Shown: positions 37,869 to 51,600, numbered from the stretch's first letter. The stretch: DNA of 64,000 bases from Litomosoides sigmodontis (GCA_963070105.1 OY718803.1:4880507-4944506); one strand, 5' to 3'. Notes: generated by a model not told the origin, from the sequence alone. Numbers and translations: made by a program.

Positions 37869-40800
37869 TTAATCTTTTCGATCTTCACTCCTAGTGGCAT
37901 ATGATTTGCTGAGCATCATTTTAGCTTCAATCTGAAAGCAAACGTGCAACGATTACTTTCTTATCACAAGAAATTAAAAAAGTTAAAGTGAATGATCGAA
38001 AAAAGAATCATTGGTTACTGAAAGTAACGGTTCCAAAATAATTTTATTATTTCACTCTAATTCTGATGTTTAGCGTAAACAATATGATATAAGAAATTTA
38101 CTCAAGGAATGACACTTAAACAGAACTGAATATGAACACACAGAAATCTGAACGGAATAGAAAACTATACTCGTTTTCGCAATCTTTGTTCCTGTTCTCG
38201 AAGAAGAGCTTGTCGCAGTTTCGTTTCCAGTCCAGTCTGCAAGCTTTCTAAACCCTCTAAATTCACTTTCGATTCAGAATTTTTCGTTCGCAGTTTTGCC
38301 TATATATGCTTTATCTTTTATTAGGATCCTTATCCGGTATTTATGAGACAAAAATAATAAGCATAGTTTCAAAGTACTGCTGCGGATAATTCCACAAGAA
38401 TTAAGGTAAATTAATTAATTAAATCAAAGTAATTTCACAGAAATTAGTTCTACATTTTCAGGTTCTATAGTTATTTAATTCAACCCTTTCGAAAATAATC
38501 GAGGAACAAATTCAGGATTGAAACTCGACAAATAAAATACCTCAATTCTCCAGAAAAGTGCTGAAAGTAGCCTCCTCGATTCTAGTTTTCGCTGCGCAAT
38601 TAACATTTTTCTTTTTTTATGTCGCTGAACATTCAATTCGAAATAACTTTTTGCTGATATGAAATGCTAACAAAATTTCCTCGGTTTGCTAAGAATTCAA
38701 GTTTACACAATAAAAGACTCCGTCTATTTTTCTGGAATTTATTGAGTTACGTTTTTTCAGCATTTTTCAATAACTTAAATGATAACCGCAATCGTATAGC
38801 TGTTTCAAAATTCCAACTTTTAAATAGCCTTATAACTAAAAACTAACCATAAAACTAAGAAGATCGTAGAGCTTCTCACAACAAAAAAACTAACTTTTCT
38901 ATGTTGTTTTTCTTCCCTTTGTGACCGACGATTGATGTGTTCCTTTCTGGTATTCGCTTTATCGTCTTCTTCTTTCTCCCTGCAAAGAGAGGAACGACCT
39001 CATATTTTCGTTAATTCCTTAATGTAAGAGAAGTCAACAGCTAATTCCCTAAAATGAGTAAGCAATGTTTCTTTCAAATCCTCACGTTTATAAACCAGAT
39101 AGCACTTTTGCTCCAAATTCTCAAAGCTTCATAATCCATTTTCCATTTCATAAGTTAAACTAGACCAATTATCAGTGAAGAGAAGTTTACCCAAATGAAA
39201 TGTATGTGTGGCAAATAAAAAGGATTAACCAGTGCTATTCATGTTAACTGCTCGTGAATACTATGCTGCAAGCAATAAACTTGCGCTGAATCACGAAAAA
39301 AAGGTGGTGAACAGTACTTTTGCTTTCTTCTGGATGTGCTAGCCTCATGTAATTCACATTTAGAAAGTCAGTGGTCCGTGATTTCTAAATTTACATTTAG
39401 AAATCTTCATTACTGTAATTTACATTACAATAATGAAGATTAAAAAGTTAGTTTCATACCGCTTTCGACATTCTTCCGAAATTTTTTCCTTCTCCAATTT
39501 CTTTAATCGTTCTCTTTCGACATATCTTTGATGTATGTTTTTATCTGATAAATGCTTGTTTTTATCAAAATCAACCTAAAATAAAAAAAGTTAACACTGT
39601 CAGACCAATTATCTTACAGGAAAAAAGAAAAGAACGAATTCAAATTAAATCAATTACTGGTAGTTACATCCACGGTTCAAGTGGTAATTATGCGATATTT
39701 TCGCTTCTACCAACTCTTGAAAACAAAAAACAACGGACTTTTTTAATGTACGAAGTTTACTGACCCTGATGGCTGCTTCGAAAATCCTGTCATCCGGCAT
39801 CTTCTTCACTAACTTCTTATTACGCAAAAAATCCATGGCTCTAACAAATGAAATGTATTCTACAAATTGTACATATCCTTCAAATAATACCTCCTGAAAG
39901 GATTGGCACAACACTTCTTAAACTTCACAGAATTAAAATGGATAAGCTAGAAATACTTGCATTGTGAAATATAGTCATAAATCCCCCATTTAGCAAAAGG
40001 CTGACCTGCCCGAATGAGAAACCTGTGGTGCGTATACCAGATATTTTAGCAGACATCTTCCTTCTATATGGATCGCAAATTGGGATATCAACACAGCGAA
40101 CTGTTCCAAAGCGTTCAAAAACATTTTGAAGAACGCGTTCATTGGGGAGTGAATCGTCACTAGAGCCACATTCCTAGAAAGTGAAAGCATTCCAGAATCT
40201 AAGGAAAAAATCAAAAATTTAACGCGAGGGTTATAAATAATGCAAACGATATAGTATGATACACAAATCAGTCACGTTTTATATTAAAATATGTAATATT
40301 ACGTATATTCCAGAAAACTGAAGCAGGAACACAGATAACACCTCCGACAGATGACGATAAGAATGTGTAAGTGAAACTTAATCGAAAATACTACAGAAGA
40401 GGCAGGAGAAAAAATTGTGGAAATGCAACGGGAAACCTTGAACCAATTCGACGGCATTTTAGACAAGTATATAGTATCCGGTCGTTCACCGGCTTCCAGT
40501 TCATTCTTGTGATCTGAATTTCGAAAGAATTCATCCCAGTCATGTCGAGTAGGAAATTCCGACTTCGCTTCTGCTGCTCGGACTTTTAACGGTTCAAAGA
40601 AACCCATTACTTTCAGCGTATAACCATCCAAAGCTTTAATAACCTGAAAAGTTTACCAGAAATTGACTGATTAATCATCTTACGGGTGTTACGACAAATT
40701 ACTAGAATATTATGAAGCAGAGTCGATCACTAGGCTGAAGTTAAACCCAAATTAATTTATCGAAGTAGCGATAATGACCTGACTTTAAGCGCCCGCTTGT

Positions 40801-41939
40801 ATTCCTTTTGGGCGATGCAGAACTAAACAATATTTTACAATCATCTAAAAGTTAAAAAACAGTTACTTAAACCGTAGCATATTTTGACCTGTTGAAGAAC
40901 AATCATCACAGTAGAAAGTTGTGTATAAAAATACGCAAATTATTTAAAGAGATTTATACTATGACAACATTCCGATTTTTCGGAGAGATTGAAGATCTGC
41001 AACAATTGCACAGAAAAATGTTTCGAAACACAACTTGAGCATGCAGTGGCCAACAAAGACCACGAAACAGCAAAAAAAAAGATAAATCAATGTATACTTC
41101 TAGCGGGAGCTCACAGTTGATATGGAGATGGACGATAAAGAAGATACTCTCTTTAAGCAAACTTGACAGGAAGCTGTTAGAATTAGCATATCTGAAAAGG
41201 CAAATATAAATAATTGTTTAATTTATAACCTTAGCAAGAATCTTACGGCTAGGTAGTTCTGCCTCGAATCGAACCAATTCGATTGTACTTGTTATGACGC
41301 GGATAGACGAAAGCTGCAAAAAGAACAAAAATTTATGTTTTTGCTGTCATAGGACATCAAAGAGGAAGTAGGGAGTAGTAAGGTGATCAAGAGCAGCTTG
41401 AATGAGATCGAAAGTTACAACCAAATATGTTCTTAAAGCAACGCAAGTATGATAATATCAGCAGGTAACATTAGGAGATCTTTAACAACAAGAAACTAAG
41501 CAACCGAACAGACAAAAAGTTAGACAGAAATACCATTCTCTGCACGACACAAAACGGGAGCATAATAATGCTAAAAATTTGACATGTAGCTGGTGTCATG
41601 ACTTTTTCAAATGATCATGAATTAGGATTACCACTCGGTAAGCGCTTACACAATTCTATAAATCGGAAACAATGTTTATAACACAAGCATACAAACAGCT
41701 TAATTTTCATGAGTAAACCTAAGGCATAGGGCCGATATGATTTTCTAAAGAAAGTGAAGAGAAAGTAGCGATACCTCAATAGGACTGACTGCTTTTTTGA
41801 TTTTTTCCATCAAATCCCAATTGGAAATCGACTGACCAGGCTGTTTTAACGGAGGCAGACATACTGTAACCGTCATTCTGGCTGATGGTTTCACGTAGAG
41901 ACCCATTGAGACGCACAACGGTTCCAATTCATCAGCCAT
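37869..41939 (-). CDS. AKAP17A (XE7)-like A-kinase anchor / splicing-associated protein
   Basis: Ten exons, read downward: 41939-41775, 41313-41230, 40643-40437, 40173-40006, 39893-39765, 39575-39460, 38979-38895, 38624-38541, 38299-38168 and 37931-37869, about 410 residues. Signatures in order: LPPLKQPGQSISNWDLMEKI; STIELVRFEAELPSR; LKVRAAEAKSEFPTRHDWDE; ELEAGERPDTIYL; the RRM-like VFERFGTVRCVDIPICDPYR; FEGYVQFVEYISFVRAMDFL; VDFDKNKHLSD; then charged coiled-coil helices ending MLIAQRKLESRRLLSAL. Human AKAP17A is a nuclear-speckle protein that binds PKA regulatory subunits and influences alternative splicing. The long RS-rich tail of the human protein is absent, so this is a compact form. The ending is uncertain: exon 9 may instead read through to a stop at 38165, but a donor (GTATAG) and a good TTTCAG acceptor support the short final exon. 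Same strand as SPATS2 and eIF3I. Confidence 0.88.
39381..39441. repeat. Two adjacent hairpins with identical TTAC loops
   Basis: Hairpin 1: a perfect 10-bp stem (39381-39390 with 39395-39404) around the loop TTAC. Hairpin 2: an 18-bp stem with one mismatch (39402-39419 with 39424-39441), also around TTAC. They overlap by three bases and lie in AKAP17A intron 6 (38980-39459), starting 18 bases inside its 5' splice site on the minus strand. On the minus strand the loop reads GTAA. Confidence 0.9.
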
Positions 41940-44541
41940 TGAGGTTGATGCATCCTCCTCATGAATTCAATCTTCGGAATAATATATGAATGGAATAATG
42001 AAGCGAAACAAACTGAAAAGTCATTGCAATAACGATACGGCAAGAAAAGTAATCTCAACAAATGAAAAGAAAAACATATAACTTGAAATATTAATAAAAC
42101 AGTTAGAGGTCAAGTGCGGTGACTGCAGCCTTACATGTGAAAGAGATGTCGATCTCCCTACAAGCAATTACAACGCACCACCACTAGCACGAAACGCGAA
42201 AGAAAACATTAAACAAATGAGCGAACACATCTTAAAACGCGCTCCTTCACCTAATCAGTTAACTGTTGGCTTGCAGAGTGATTTCAGTGAGAATTGGTCA
42301 TTCGTTTGAGGTGTCGTTGCTGTAGGTTGAACACTGACCTTCGTTCTCCAGATCTACACACATTAACTGGAAACACTCCTCTGATTCATCACAGGAAATT
42401 TGCATAACAGAGGGGATAACGATCGCAACTGATAGTTGCAGTGACTCACCTGCAAGTGAAATCGTTCAACTCTAAATCATGCAGTTATAGGGAAAAAAAG
42501 TGAAGCAGTCCGGAAATGAACACCAAATGTCCGCTATACGTGCGAATGACATCCGCGATGTTTGAAGATGCTTGCGTATCCGAATTGTCACATATCAGTA
42601 TTGTTCATTTATTACAGATAGAATGAGTGATTATAGATATTTTATATGTATTTCATAAATGCCCACAAAATTATAAAATTCGCGTTGTAAATCAAGAGGT
42701 GCCTCAAATAGTCACCATCAAGAATTTATGAATCCTTGGCTCCAGTACTTCTATACCTCACCAGTCAATAACGGGAACTCGTTTCTCGACAGTTGTCCTC
42801 AATTTATTAATGATGAGGAATTCCTTGTAAGATCTAATTTTCCTTTCAAGCCGTGCTACAGAAGTCCACGGACCACACTGTTATCTCGAATTTTAATTTC
42901 ATCACTTCAAATTCATTATAATTAATTATGCTTAACATTTAAATTCCAAATAGCGATGTGCTGAGTAACTCTAAGAAAGGTCCATCTCTCACCAGATATA
43001 AAGACATATTTCGACCAGAAAGTCTATATTGGATGTAGAAATCACTGAGAGATTACTAAATGAACCATACGTATCTAAAATCTATGGAAACTCAGCCAAG
43101 TGAATTCATATCTCATTAAACTTAATGTTTCGTTTTCAAACTAGACAACACGAACGTGAAAGAAATAATTTATTGACAGAAAATACATTCATACTTTTTG
43201 TTTGGATGGAATACAAACAGAAAAAGATATACCCAAAAACCTTAAGAAAAACATGATGAATTATTGCAAATACAAAGGTGACTTTTTCACATTACTGCAG
43301 AACAATAAAAAGTGAAATGAGTGAATACGCACCACTTATATTTTATCTATAAACAATATTCACCGACACGTACACACATGCACAAACGCCCACACACATA
43401 CACTGGCTACTGAAGACAAAAATATGATGTGGTTGGAAAAGAACACGACCGAGATCTATTCATTGTCACTGCGTCACAAAATTACTAAATTCTGAAGTAA
43501 TGCCATTTCGACAGTCTATAAGCCTCACTGGTGGGTGGATTTCAGAATCACCAATAGTCTGACTTTTAAATTTCATATCGTGAATTATCTGTGGATAGTT
43601 TGTAAATAACTTCAACTCTTCGGGAAAAAAGCGAATTCAGACAGAGGCAAAAAGATCGATCTTAAGGCTGAATGACTACTCTGAACTAATGGAAACAATA
43701 TTACAACCACCACCATTGCTGTATAGCAGCCTCGACAAATCAAATCAATGGCATTTACATAACAGAATATGACTGATCCATACTGAACCTTATATCCTAC
43801 AACGCTTGTAATCTAGAGCAATGTGCAACAATTGTATAAATTTAGGTTCAAAAATAAATGCGGTGGAATTCCATCAGTGAAAGATAGGTAAGGAAAGAAA
43901 AGGGCACAAGTGCACTCTGAGGGTGACGAGGCAGCAAAACAAGAAAAAACAAGTACTTTCGAGAAAAACATGAGAGACATGGACTATGCTTGATCACACA
44001 AAAATAGACCGAAGGATGAAAGAAAAATGAATAAATGAATAGAATTAAGTCTTAAAGTCAATGAAATCTGATAGTCTCAAGGAATGTAACAGCAAATGTT
44101 GTATTTCTGTTTCATGCTACTCTTCAGCAAATAATACATTCTAGATCAACGGCATGAAACATGAAATCTATTATCAACTTTTAAAGCTTGCTCAAAAATA
44201 TACAACGTGATCTTAGGAAGCAATTACCATTAACATGACAAAAATACAAAACCTTTTCGACAAGCAGACGTATCATAAACCAATTACCCATTTTAAAAAA
44301 ATAAATAATTAGAAATATAAAAACTGGCTCATTTCCTGCATTTTCCTTAAATATTAAAATGTAGAGTACACCCGTCACTTCTAACAATTTGAAATGAACT
44401 TGGCTCTCAAGTCGAAGATTTCGGGTATAAGTGACTGGAATATTTCAGTGTAGTTAAACATAAATGAAATTAAGACCAAACATTTCGAAATGAGCAAGCG
44501 ATCGGACATATTCCAAGCTGAAATATATTTTAATTTCAAGC
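41940..44541. other. Spacer between SPATS2-like and AKAP17A-like genes
   Basis: About 2.6 kb holding the SPATS2 3' untranslated region and the AKAP17A promoter or 5' UTR. No coding exon with family resemblance or a consistent splice pattern was seen on either strand. Confidence 0.55.
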
Positions 44542-47500
44542 CTAAGACTCCAAAATAAAAAGGTCCGGAACTCGAACAAGCGATGTTTTACCACTACCAC
44601 TGCTACATTGAACTCTTCCTCGCCCTCCTCGCGCTGAATTTGATTGTCCACCTCGTCTACCCCCAAGAGGACGTCGTCTAATTGGCATTCCATTCCTACT
44701 ACCAATACCGGATAGAATAGACGCATCAATACCCTGAACATAAAACTATTTCTAGCTCTTTATTAAACGGCAGCTTAAAAATCAGATTAGAACAAAACAA
44801 AAAACAATCTAAAATAAATCTGTAATTCGTAATATACTACATTAAAACTATTCAATGCTAAACGATTGCTACAAGTAATGGAACTGAATACACGGTATAG
44901 ATTCCTCCAAGGGATCTCCATGCCAGAAGTAACATTTCCATAGTGTGCCACAATTTAATAATTTAATGTGAATCAGTGAATCACGATCATTTGCATCAAC
45001 CACAGAGCATAACCATTAATGCATTATGCAAACTTTTACGTCACTTAATAACGGATAATAAACGACATAACTGATAAATGAGCAAAACATACCTGTGCCT
45101 TCAGTGACTCCTGCAGTTTTTTGTTGAGATCCGCCAGTTGTTCGGCAGTAAGAGCATCGGATTTCATTAGAATCCCCCCATTTGAAATTTCCGCTACATT
45201 CTTTCGGTCTTCTAAAAATTTCATTAATTATCAATATTGCACAGCTGCACGTGAAAATTAACCATATGAAAAATCCTAACTTCTTAATTCTATTTTGTTT
45301 ATGGCTCGTCGCACTATTGAATTCTTCAGCACATAGTATAACAATAAGTAACAATCTTTTTAATTTCTACTTCTCTGAACTCAATTTTTAAACCCACCAT
45401 TTCCAACCGGACTAATTTGTCCGAGTCCCGAATCTTCCCCAACTGAGCTTACAATGGATGAGTGACTTGTCGAATGTTTCATTGCATAAGCGGATACAGT
45501 TGTACCTGTTTGACGAACCACTAAGTTTGCCTCATTTCCGGCCGCACTATTCACAGCAATTACTGAAAAAAATTACTGAAGATGTCGTGCGCATAATCAT
45601 AATTTTTAGTCTACCACAAATCGAATTATAACACTATTTGCAATAACTAGCTTACATTATGCGACTATAGTTAGCTAGCACGTTTCACTGTTGCAAAACA
45701 TTTGAAAATACCTGCATATACTAAACACAACACCACATCACTTAATAGCTTGATGAATCCAGTTCCAGGCGGAAATAAAAAAATTTATCACTACATGTGA
45801 AATATCCTGGCAAATACTCTCAGTTCCTGTGTAAAAAGCTCCTTCAACTTTTTGCATTCCAATCTTATTAGTTGACAATAATCGTACAACAGTTTTAAAA
45901 TACCTTCTCCGAAATTTTTAACAAGTTTGATGAGCTGCACACTATCGCAGTGGAAACGAGTGGCTAGAGCGATTCCCTCTTCATTCTGCTTTTCCGCATT
46001 AAATTTTTTAATTTCATCACGCAATTCTGCTTGCTCACGATCACTCATTGCGCTCATTCGTTTGGCACGATCATACAGTTCATAAGACTGCAGACGACGC
46101 TCATTGAAGAACCGCGCCCCCTCATCATGCGTTCGTTGTAACTCCGCCAATAAATGGTTTTCACGTTCAACCAAAAGCTGGCGTATACACTAAACTACAT
46201 AATATTTCACTTTAGTTTGCTATCACGAAGTATTACATAAACTTAATCTTCCCATGCACTATACCCAGTCTCTTGATTTGAACTCACATCCTTTTTCTGA
46301 ACAACCATTATAATATCCTCTTATTTATAATCACTTTGTTTTTCAGGTATTCCACAGCTGAACATAACACTCAGACCAAAACATATTTTAGCAAATATAC
46401 TTGCTATGCACTCACCTTAAATGAATTTCGCACATTTTCTTTGGCTATGGAAAGTTGATTTTCAAAAACAGTCTCTATTTTTTCAAGTTGCCTACCATGT
46501 TCCTTTAACCCTGTCGCACCTAAAACAATTTTATTAAGCGAAATAACATGACTCAAATGAAGCAAAAAATGTAGCTTTTGGAATGCAATTTCAAATTCGC
46601 ATACTTCCACAATTTCAAGCTTTTCCTTTACATCATGGAGAGAACAAAGTGTACGTCAGAAAAGTGCAGAGAAAAATCAATCGATACCTTCACAAACATG
46701 ACCATTATCAAGGATTTCGCTTGATGCTTCTAATTTTGAACTTGCAGAAGGTACCTTTACAGCATCAGCACCGGTCACTAGCTTCTGTGATTCAGATATT
46801 GATAGCGATACAGTTCCTGACCTACTCTGTGAACTTGCTACCTCCACCATTCCTGTCAAACATATCAGCTGTTAAATTTAAAAGAGCTGTCTGAAATGTT
46901 TTGAAACCTGTAGTTTACGGAAATAATTGATCGATTAAGAATAAATGCGGAACATTCCTTACCCTACTACTAGAAAAAACAATATCGAAACTATTTCTAT
47001 TTCTTTTCTGAGATGAAAATTTTGTGCTTTTTTACCACTGACGACTGGCGATGGGACCACTCCATTTGGGGTTCTAGGAACAGAACGTGGTGCATAAATG
47101 CAAGATGGTATAGATGCGGCTGCTGCAGGAACTCTCTAAAATTAAACGTAATATATTTCACAAACGTAATATTTCGACAGGTAGTTTTTATATTTTTCCT
47201 TTCACCCCTCAAAAAAAAAGAATTCAAAAAGAAAATACTGACCTGATCTTTCGCTACCTTCTTCTTTTTTTGATTTTTCTTACTGGAAGTACCAGATCTT
47301 TTCCATGAATCTAAAGCGCTCTGTGCACCATCTGCAACACAATAACTTAAAATTTTATGGAACAATGTCGTAAAGTCGAGATAACCAAATTTTCAAATAA
47401 TAACAAGATAACAACTGAAATTCAAAGCTTCCCTTAAAATAATATGGTTAACTAACCATCACAAAATGCTTGTATAGTTTTGTTAACGTCAAAATCGAAA

Positions 47501-47613
47501 TTATGAAGCGCGAGAATAATGTCGTTCTTTGATGCCGTATGTACGACTTCACGTACTTTTGCTACTGCCTCTTCGATTACTTTCTTCTCATTCCTATACT
47601 GCTGCATAGACAT
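44542..47613 (-). CDS. SPATS2 / SPATS2L family protein (Pfam SPATS2-like)
   Basis: Nine phase-consistent exons, read downward: 47613-47457, 47331-47243, 47135-47036, 46852-46688, 46519-46416, 46177-45904, 45562-45398, 45211-45093 and 44733-44542, about 453 residues. The N-terminus has a UBA-like helix bundle (NDIILALHNFDFDVNKTIQA, then GAQSALDSWKRSG and a Lys-rich run), matching human SPATS2 segments such as NEIVLVLQHF and DKTVQAF. A Ser-rich linker follows. The central coiled coil starts LKEHGRQLEKIE and ends LATRFHCDSVQLIKLVKNFG, like the human ARFTCDVETLKKSI. Then come TAEQLADLNKKLQESLKAQ and a basic RG-rich tail (RRRPLGGRRGGQSNSARGGRG). Human SPATS2L is a nucleolar and stress-granule protein, and the RG tail suggests RNA binding. 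The start here is the ATG at 47613, but a further 5' exon is likely (separate entry). Confidence 0.85.
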
Positions 47614-48586
47614 CCTTTTGTAATATTAACAAAATAAATGAAGTGTATACGCCACCAACTCTGAAACGGTTAGAGAAAAGCATTACTTTACTCCTAATTT
47701 TGTTATAAATCCATCTTACACGCACATCTGTACAGCATTCGCAAATGACAAGAACTACTCATTTCGTGTTGCGGCTTAGAACAAATGATAATTTAACATT
47801 TTGCATTCAAATACATAACAACCATTTTGCAATATTCCAGAACGCTATTACACAACGTTTTGTCGCATAAATGCTGACAGAAAACTTAATCATTTCATCG
47901 TTACGATTTTTTGATAAAATCCAGAGCAAGTTAGGTTACAGGACATAGCACTTCCTATTTCATTCGCTAACATTTTTTTTTGGAATAGCGAAACACCACC
48001 AAGCCTTCCGCAGATCGAATTGACATTAATAACACAGGCTGCATATTTTTTTGTTATCATACGTGGAAATGCTTTCTTAAACAAACTACCAATTCAAATT
48101 ACAGAAAACAAAGGAAAAGAGAGATGTGGAAGTGCCAGTGCAATAGTACTGCAAGTAATACTACAGTGTAAGGCAGCATTCCTCAATATATTCCCACTGC
48201 ACACTATTTCACGCCATGAATGTGTTCGATAGGGATGGGAATGTCCCTGTGTGCCTATGTCTGTGTGTGAACGACCCACAGGTAGGAATTACAGTCTGAT
48301 TAGTTCAATTCCTTTGCATGAAGTCGACCTGCTTAAGGACTTTCAAGGCTTATTTGAGATACTTGAGAGACAATGTATACAATTACAGCTGTTTGACCAA
48401 AGATCCAGTAAAGCTCGATGACTTACAACTTTTAAGCAGTGAACGGAGTACGAAAATGGTATAACCGTATCAATCACTAACTGAAATCTAATTATGTCAC
48501 TTCAACTACACCATATTACATCACGCACACTATACTACGCACACCACCCACCACACAGCACCACACCTAACAAAAAAAGCACCAAC

Positions 48587-48642
48587 CGATTAACAGAAGG
48601 CAGACCGTAATCATTGTCACGTAGCCGTGCTCCCGTGTCCAT
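48587..48642 (-). CDS. Probable 5' coding exon of the SPATS2-like gene
   Basis: A minus-strand ATG at 48642-48640 opens MDTGARLRDNDYGLPSVN and reaches a donor (CG|GTTGGT) at 48586. It ends in phase 2. Splicing to an AG at 47616-47615 adds one base and continues in frame into the MSMQQYRN start of the main model, across an intron of about 970 bases. Phase agreement is the only support; the residues have no clear counterpart in human SPATS2. The alternative is that translation starts at 47613 and this is chance. Confidence 0.45.
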
Positions 48643-51600
48643 TATGAAATTAGAAACGTCTCAGGACAGTCCCACCCGTACAGTGCAAACGAAATATCAA
48701 TTGGCTTCACAGATATCTCATTGCCGGTAATCTTTTCAGAAGAATTTTAAACAATTTGCTAGCTTTAGAACTACGTTACATGATGAAGTTTTATACTGAA
48801 AAAGAGAACTATATAGTTACTACATTTTCAATTTACTACTTCACAATATCGAACAAAGAATTGAGCCTTTGAGCACATGCATTGTTTTCATTAGTGAATG
48901 GAACTCATCTGTAACCTTTTACTGAACACAAATCTCAAAGGAAAATTTTGAAACGATTGTACACAGCTATAGTTAATGCTCAAACGGGTCATCGGCTTCA
49001 CCTTCATTAGGCACTGTTACACATGTCTTAATATATCTAAAATTATTTTCTGCTGCAAATTACTATTGTTCATTTCAAATTATCATTTACTTCTGGGGAA
49101 GATCACTCTAGTCTGAAGCGTACAGAGACAGTTCGCCGTTTGCTAGAAAAATGTTGAAAGCATTAAAAGTATTACAGAGTAATAGTATTAAGATGTGCAC
49201 CATCCTAGCTCTAAACGTTTTCGAAGTTCTCTTTCTTGCTATCTCCAGCAATAAAAGAAAACAGGAAAGCACTAATCTGGCAGTAACAGATCATTCCTCA
49301 CGGTAATCAAAAAAAAGATTAACTGAATTGGAACTGTCATCTGGAAAGAGAGTAGACGTACGCTTACAGGACGCAAAAAACGACCACGCACTGCTTAATT
49401 GCGACTAAGATTTTAAATGTGAAAAAATTCTGCAAAAGTAATAAAAGTGTTGATAGATTCACTGTAATTTTTCCCCAAAAAAATTTTTCCATGTGTTCTT
49501 AATTCATTCTTGACAGTTTTCTTCTGAACGGAGTTTTTCTCTTTTATGGTTTGATTAATGAATTCCAGTTTGAAGTACGGCAATTTATTTTGTGAACAAA
49601 CAAATTAGGTCATGAAATGGTTTTGATGAAAAAATTTGAATAAAAAAACAGAAATCTTCAAAAAATGTTAAATTTTACATTAAAATACATTTTTCTATAA
49701 AAACGGCACAAAAAATGAGAAAGAAATCGAAAAAGAATTAGAAATGCCTGGTATATCTATATGCACAATTCGGAGAAATTCAAAATAAATTGCAAATTGA
49801 AATTTGCTTTGTTCAAACAACGAAGATACATTTAACTCGTCAATTTTTATTTCAAATTGAATCGGAAGCCGAGAAGGAATTGTGACGGCTTCACTTACAA
49901 CCACAAAGTGTTTCCTACCGACAAACGAAGTATTTGAAGAGCATTTGAGGAAATTTTGTTTGCAATGAAGTGGCTACCGATACGGAGAGGGAAGATGCTC
50001 GAAATGATAGCTATCCCGATAGATTTCATAAAGGACTTGTCCTCCTTCATGTTATCACCACCATAATCTGCATTATCACTTATCACTCGTGAGTCATTTA
50101 GCAACAATGTCACCGCTCCCCTCCTCACTCATTACTGACCTTCTAGTGAATAAACTGCAACGGATTGTCCATCGACCTGACAGTCAGTCCTCTGACAGCA
50201 TAATGAATTGTGACTTGATATCACGCTTATTGGGTTAATTTCAGTAACATACTCATTTTATTCATCAGAAAATATGCTCGTGCCGAGAAATTTGTAAGAA
50301 CTAAACGGTGTAAGAATCGGTATTAGTTTCCGGAAATGATGCAAGAAATCCGCAAGAAATGGAGGAAATCCGGACGAAATGTCAAAGTTTCAAATTTTTT
50401 CTTAAAATTAATGACCGTGGAGATTTGGCATGAATTTTATAGCAAAACAAAGTAACTGTGGAAAGGTTCAAAATTCCCTCCCAAACAATTAGTGAAAATA
50501 AACAAATTAAAGTTCCGACCAGGAACGCTGTCCTTCATCTCGATGTTTCGTGACACACACATCGAATCTCTCGAATAGTCAGTTTCCTGTGAGTGATGAT
50601 CAATTGAAATCATTGTTGTTCCTTAGCAGTTATCATTCACCCAACAATAAGGCTGCATTTTTGAAAAAAAATTTACGACAAATTCGTACTGAAACTGAAA
50701 GCGAAATAGTGGCGGTGAGGAGGGTACGCACATAGCCGTTGCATTTGTTTACCAAGAGGTTTCCTATCATTTCGCTTCCTGTGCGACAGTGCAAAAATCT
50801 TATACCTCAACGCATCGTTCCGGCCTCCCTAACAGTTTTGTATAAACAAAATTGTACTGTATTGTACTGTAAGTTCCACGTTCCCTCCCTTCGTGCTCCT
50901 TCTGGTTAGCTACAAAATAAAAAGAAAAGGAAATGGAAACAAACTGCTGAAGTAAAGCACTCTGACAATAACTTGAACTTCATCAAAGATTTCTGTAAAT
51001 ATTTAAGATTCATCACAGATTCCTGCGGACGTCTATGGAAGAATTAAGGATTCCTTACGGGAAATTCGCTGAAAATTCTAATAGCAGTAAATTACATGAA
51101 AGGTATGACAAGGCAGACATTGCTCATCAATGGCTTTCAGGAAGAGGCTGTTGGCGAAACTGAGAAAAAGGGGGTGACCTTAAGAGATCTAAAAAATTGG
51201 ACACAAGAGTGCGTGGGTCATTGTGAAATGTTAAAAGGATGCGTTCCACGCAATTGCGTCGTTTTGTTGGAATTAAACGCAGACTGTTTCTACTTGTAAG
51301 GAGCTACTCGGGTCGATGTGAAGCAGACTTAAGAACAGCACTGAAACTCGTCAATGGGCCAGTTAATTGCGCAGTGGCTAAGCAATTAGGAGCGAGCGAT
51401 ACATTCACTAGCTGTCAGTGTACAGTGCGCGGATGGTCAGTTGGTGTTGCGGTTGTTGACAGATGGTTAGGGGCTGGCTCTGGCTGGCGGGTTTGTTCCG
51501 AGAAGTGTTTGTGTGCGTTTGGAAAATGTTAAGCTCGAAGAAATATCAAAAATGAGGGGATGGTAAGAAATGCAATAGTGTGGTATGTGGAAGATGAAGA

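Noticed and set aside
39381..39441. Hairpins considered as a transcription terminator
   Set aside because: They lie within an intron of a eukaryotic gene and lack a U-tract context. Structure is reported instead as a finding.
44454..44741. Minus-strand frame with Glu/Val-rich translation
   Set aside because: Wrong frame of the last SPATS2-like exon. The frame that follows from splice phase gives the RG-rich tail and stops at 44542.
46625..46640. Possible extra SPATS2-like micro-exon with KLEIV coding
   Set aside because: No acceptor gives a stop-free phase; direct joining of 46688 to 46519 is in frame.
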